Below are positions 62,912 through 64,000 of a DNA stretch of 64,000 bases, piece by piece (the first letter of the stretch is position 1; every line of letters starts with the position of its first letter). The notes below the pieces were generated by a model. The model did not search any database, was not told the origin of the DNA, and saw only the letters and a program-made list of their open reading frames with translations. Source of the stretch: Clavulina sp. PMI_390. Its lineage: Eukaryota; Basidiomycota; Agaricomycetes; Cantharellales; Hydnaceae. The stretch is taken from contig WIDE01000013.1 in NCBI GenBank assembly GCA_015039315.1, forward strand, positions 413,356-477,355, given 5' to 3'. The translations under genes and the position numbers were made by a program.

Positions 62912-64000
62912 TTAGGTATTACAGAGGGCTTTAATACGGGCCGCCAGCTCATTAAAGTTATTCTCTATGGTGGTAAGATATTCAGGTGTATTGAGATCGA
63001 GGCGGTTACCTGGTATTGACAAACCAGGAATGTCAGCTCCCACCACCAAATGGATTCAGCTCGGGGCCCAGTGGCCCACTTACCGGGAAGTACTTCCAGC
63101 ATGAATGATGGCGCATATTGGGGGAATGCACTGTGCTCTGGTATCGATGTGTCGAGAGCCAATGGGCTACCACACTACAACTTCATGATTCAACACGCAT
63201 GGCCAACGTAATGAGAAGAGCGCGGAGACACTGACCGCAACTGAGGTAAGATACGCCCAGGCTCTAGCGGCGTTGGGAGAATCATAGCCGCCTAGTGGGA
63301 CCGATTCAGCCAAGGCTTCGACGATTTATTCAAGTTAATGGTGAACTCACCGCCTCCCAGTAGCAACGTCGGTACACCCCAATTTATTACGTCCCCAACA
63401 ACATTACCCAACGATCCAGCTGAGCTAACATCTAGCCCAAGATTCCACACCGCGCAAGGGTCCCCCGCAAGACCATCCACTCCACATTGCAGGACGACAA
63501 AATCAGGTGAAAATGCATCCTTCACCGGGACGACACAGTTTTTCCATACATAATGAAGAGAATCATTTGATGCTCCTTCGAGGAGGGGGATGGCTAGGTT
63601 GAATGGATTAGGTGTATCCACAGGCGTCAATGCTGCATGAGGTGAGGTAGGGTAGAAGCCCGGGGCAGCATGGTGAATCGACAGCGTCAGGACTGAGGGC
63701 GATTTTGAAGCCGTCATAAAAGCTTCGGAAACACCATCGGAGAAATGAAGATCGAGATCAATGTACATCTGCCGACCCATAAGCAATTGAGTGCACACAA
63801 GAGAACTGTCCAAACGCTGCTCACGATTTTTGGTCTTGGTAGTATCCTCCTCAAACTCAACAGCGCAAGATTACAATCGTTCACGTAGCAGTAGCCAGAG
63901 GCTTTGCTTTTCGATGCATGGTGCCTAGTTTTCAGTCAGTCGAGCGCTATGAGCAGCCTGAGGCATCGCAGCAAGTAAACCTTCCGCCATCCCACACAAT
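62912..64000 (-). CDS. Class I histone deacetylase, Hos1/HDAC8-like (5' end off window)
   Basis: Zinc-dependent lysine deacetylase; the N-terminal part lies beyond base 64000. In order: WDGGR joined over an intron to HHASKSKASGYCYVNDCNLALLSLRRIL (the active-site His pair), MYIDLDLHFSDGVSEAFM (metal ligands Asp and His), LSIHHAAPGFYPTSP, FVVLQCGVDGLAGDPCAVWNL (third metal ligand Asp), VPTLLLGGGGYDSPNAARAWAYLTSVACG and IPEHSAFPQYAPSFMLEVLPG, ending NRLDLNTPEYLTTIENNF and stop at 62912. The two-metal-ligand set is complete, but the usual DxHHGDG is DLHFSDG here. Closest by eye to HDAC8 and yeast Hos1. Confidence 0.88.

Overview
The window is nuclear DNA of a filamentous basidiomycete. Genes are dense, on both strands, and broken by many short (about 50-65 bp) GT-AG introns with CTAAC-like branch sites. 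Protein types are fungal throughout (vacuolar TRP channel, KRE6/SKN1 glucan enzyme, exocyst Sec5, DUF3433-type membrane proteins, large F-box families). Agaricomycetes is a firm inference; Rhizoctonia/Ceratobasidium-like is only an impression. All multi-exon coordinates below are outer CDS limits, with exons joined by eye.

Layout. 1-1.75 kb: a possible 3' gene end at the edge and a 412 bp MITE-like element with TA flanks. 1.75-8.0 kb: two tandem, minus-strand, intron-rich membrane proteins that are paralogues of each other (DUF3433-like). 9.1-13.3 kb: YVC1/TRPY-type vacuolar cation channel. 13.4-14.6 kb: GINS subunit Psf1 and APC/C RING subunit Apc11, head to head. 15-20 kb: DUSP-containing ubiquitin protease (USP15/Ubp12 type), divergent from CCZ1 (20.4-23.5 kb), a Rab7 GEF subunit. 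25-26.2 kb: uncharacterised multi-pass membrane protein.

26.7-35.9 kb is the most accessory part: two tandem F-box paralogues whose duplication seems to include the promoter, an unrecognised nuclear-looking protein, a probable gene relic, a third F-box/LRR-like protein and a MGQYW-type F-box protein. 37-39.9 kb: KRE6/SKN1 beta-glucan synthesis protein. 40.1-41.8 kb: alanine aminotransferase. 42.1-44.6 kb: VAO-type FAD oxidase. A truncated copy of the aminotransferase 3' end lies on the far side of the FAD gene (45.6 kb), followed by a retroelement-derived ORF that carries an RNase H domain but no reverse transcriptase (46.2-48.5 kb).

49.5-64 kb returns to housekeeping genes: S-adenosylhomocysteine hydrolase; Sec5 and a Bin3-type RNA-cap methyltransferase (divergent); a GTT1-type glutathione S-transferase; ribosomal protein eL42; a two-BIR Bir1/survivin protein; and a class I (Hos1/HDAC8-like) deacetylase running off the right edge. 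No rRNA, tRNA or CRISPR was found. No multi-gene novel system is evident; the strongest unexplained items are the 30.6-32.0 kb protein, the RNase H ORF and the duplicated aminotransferase tail.
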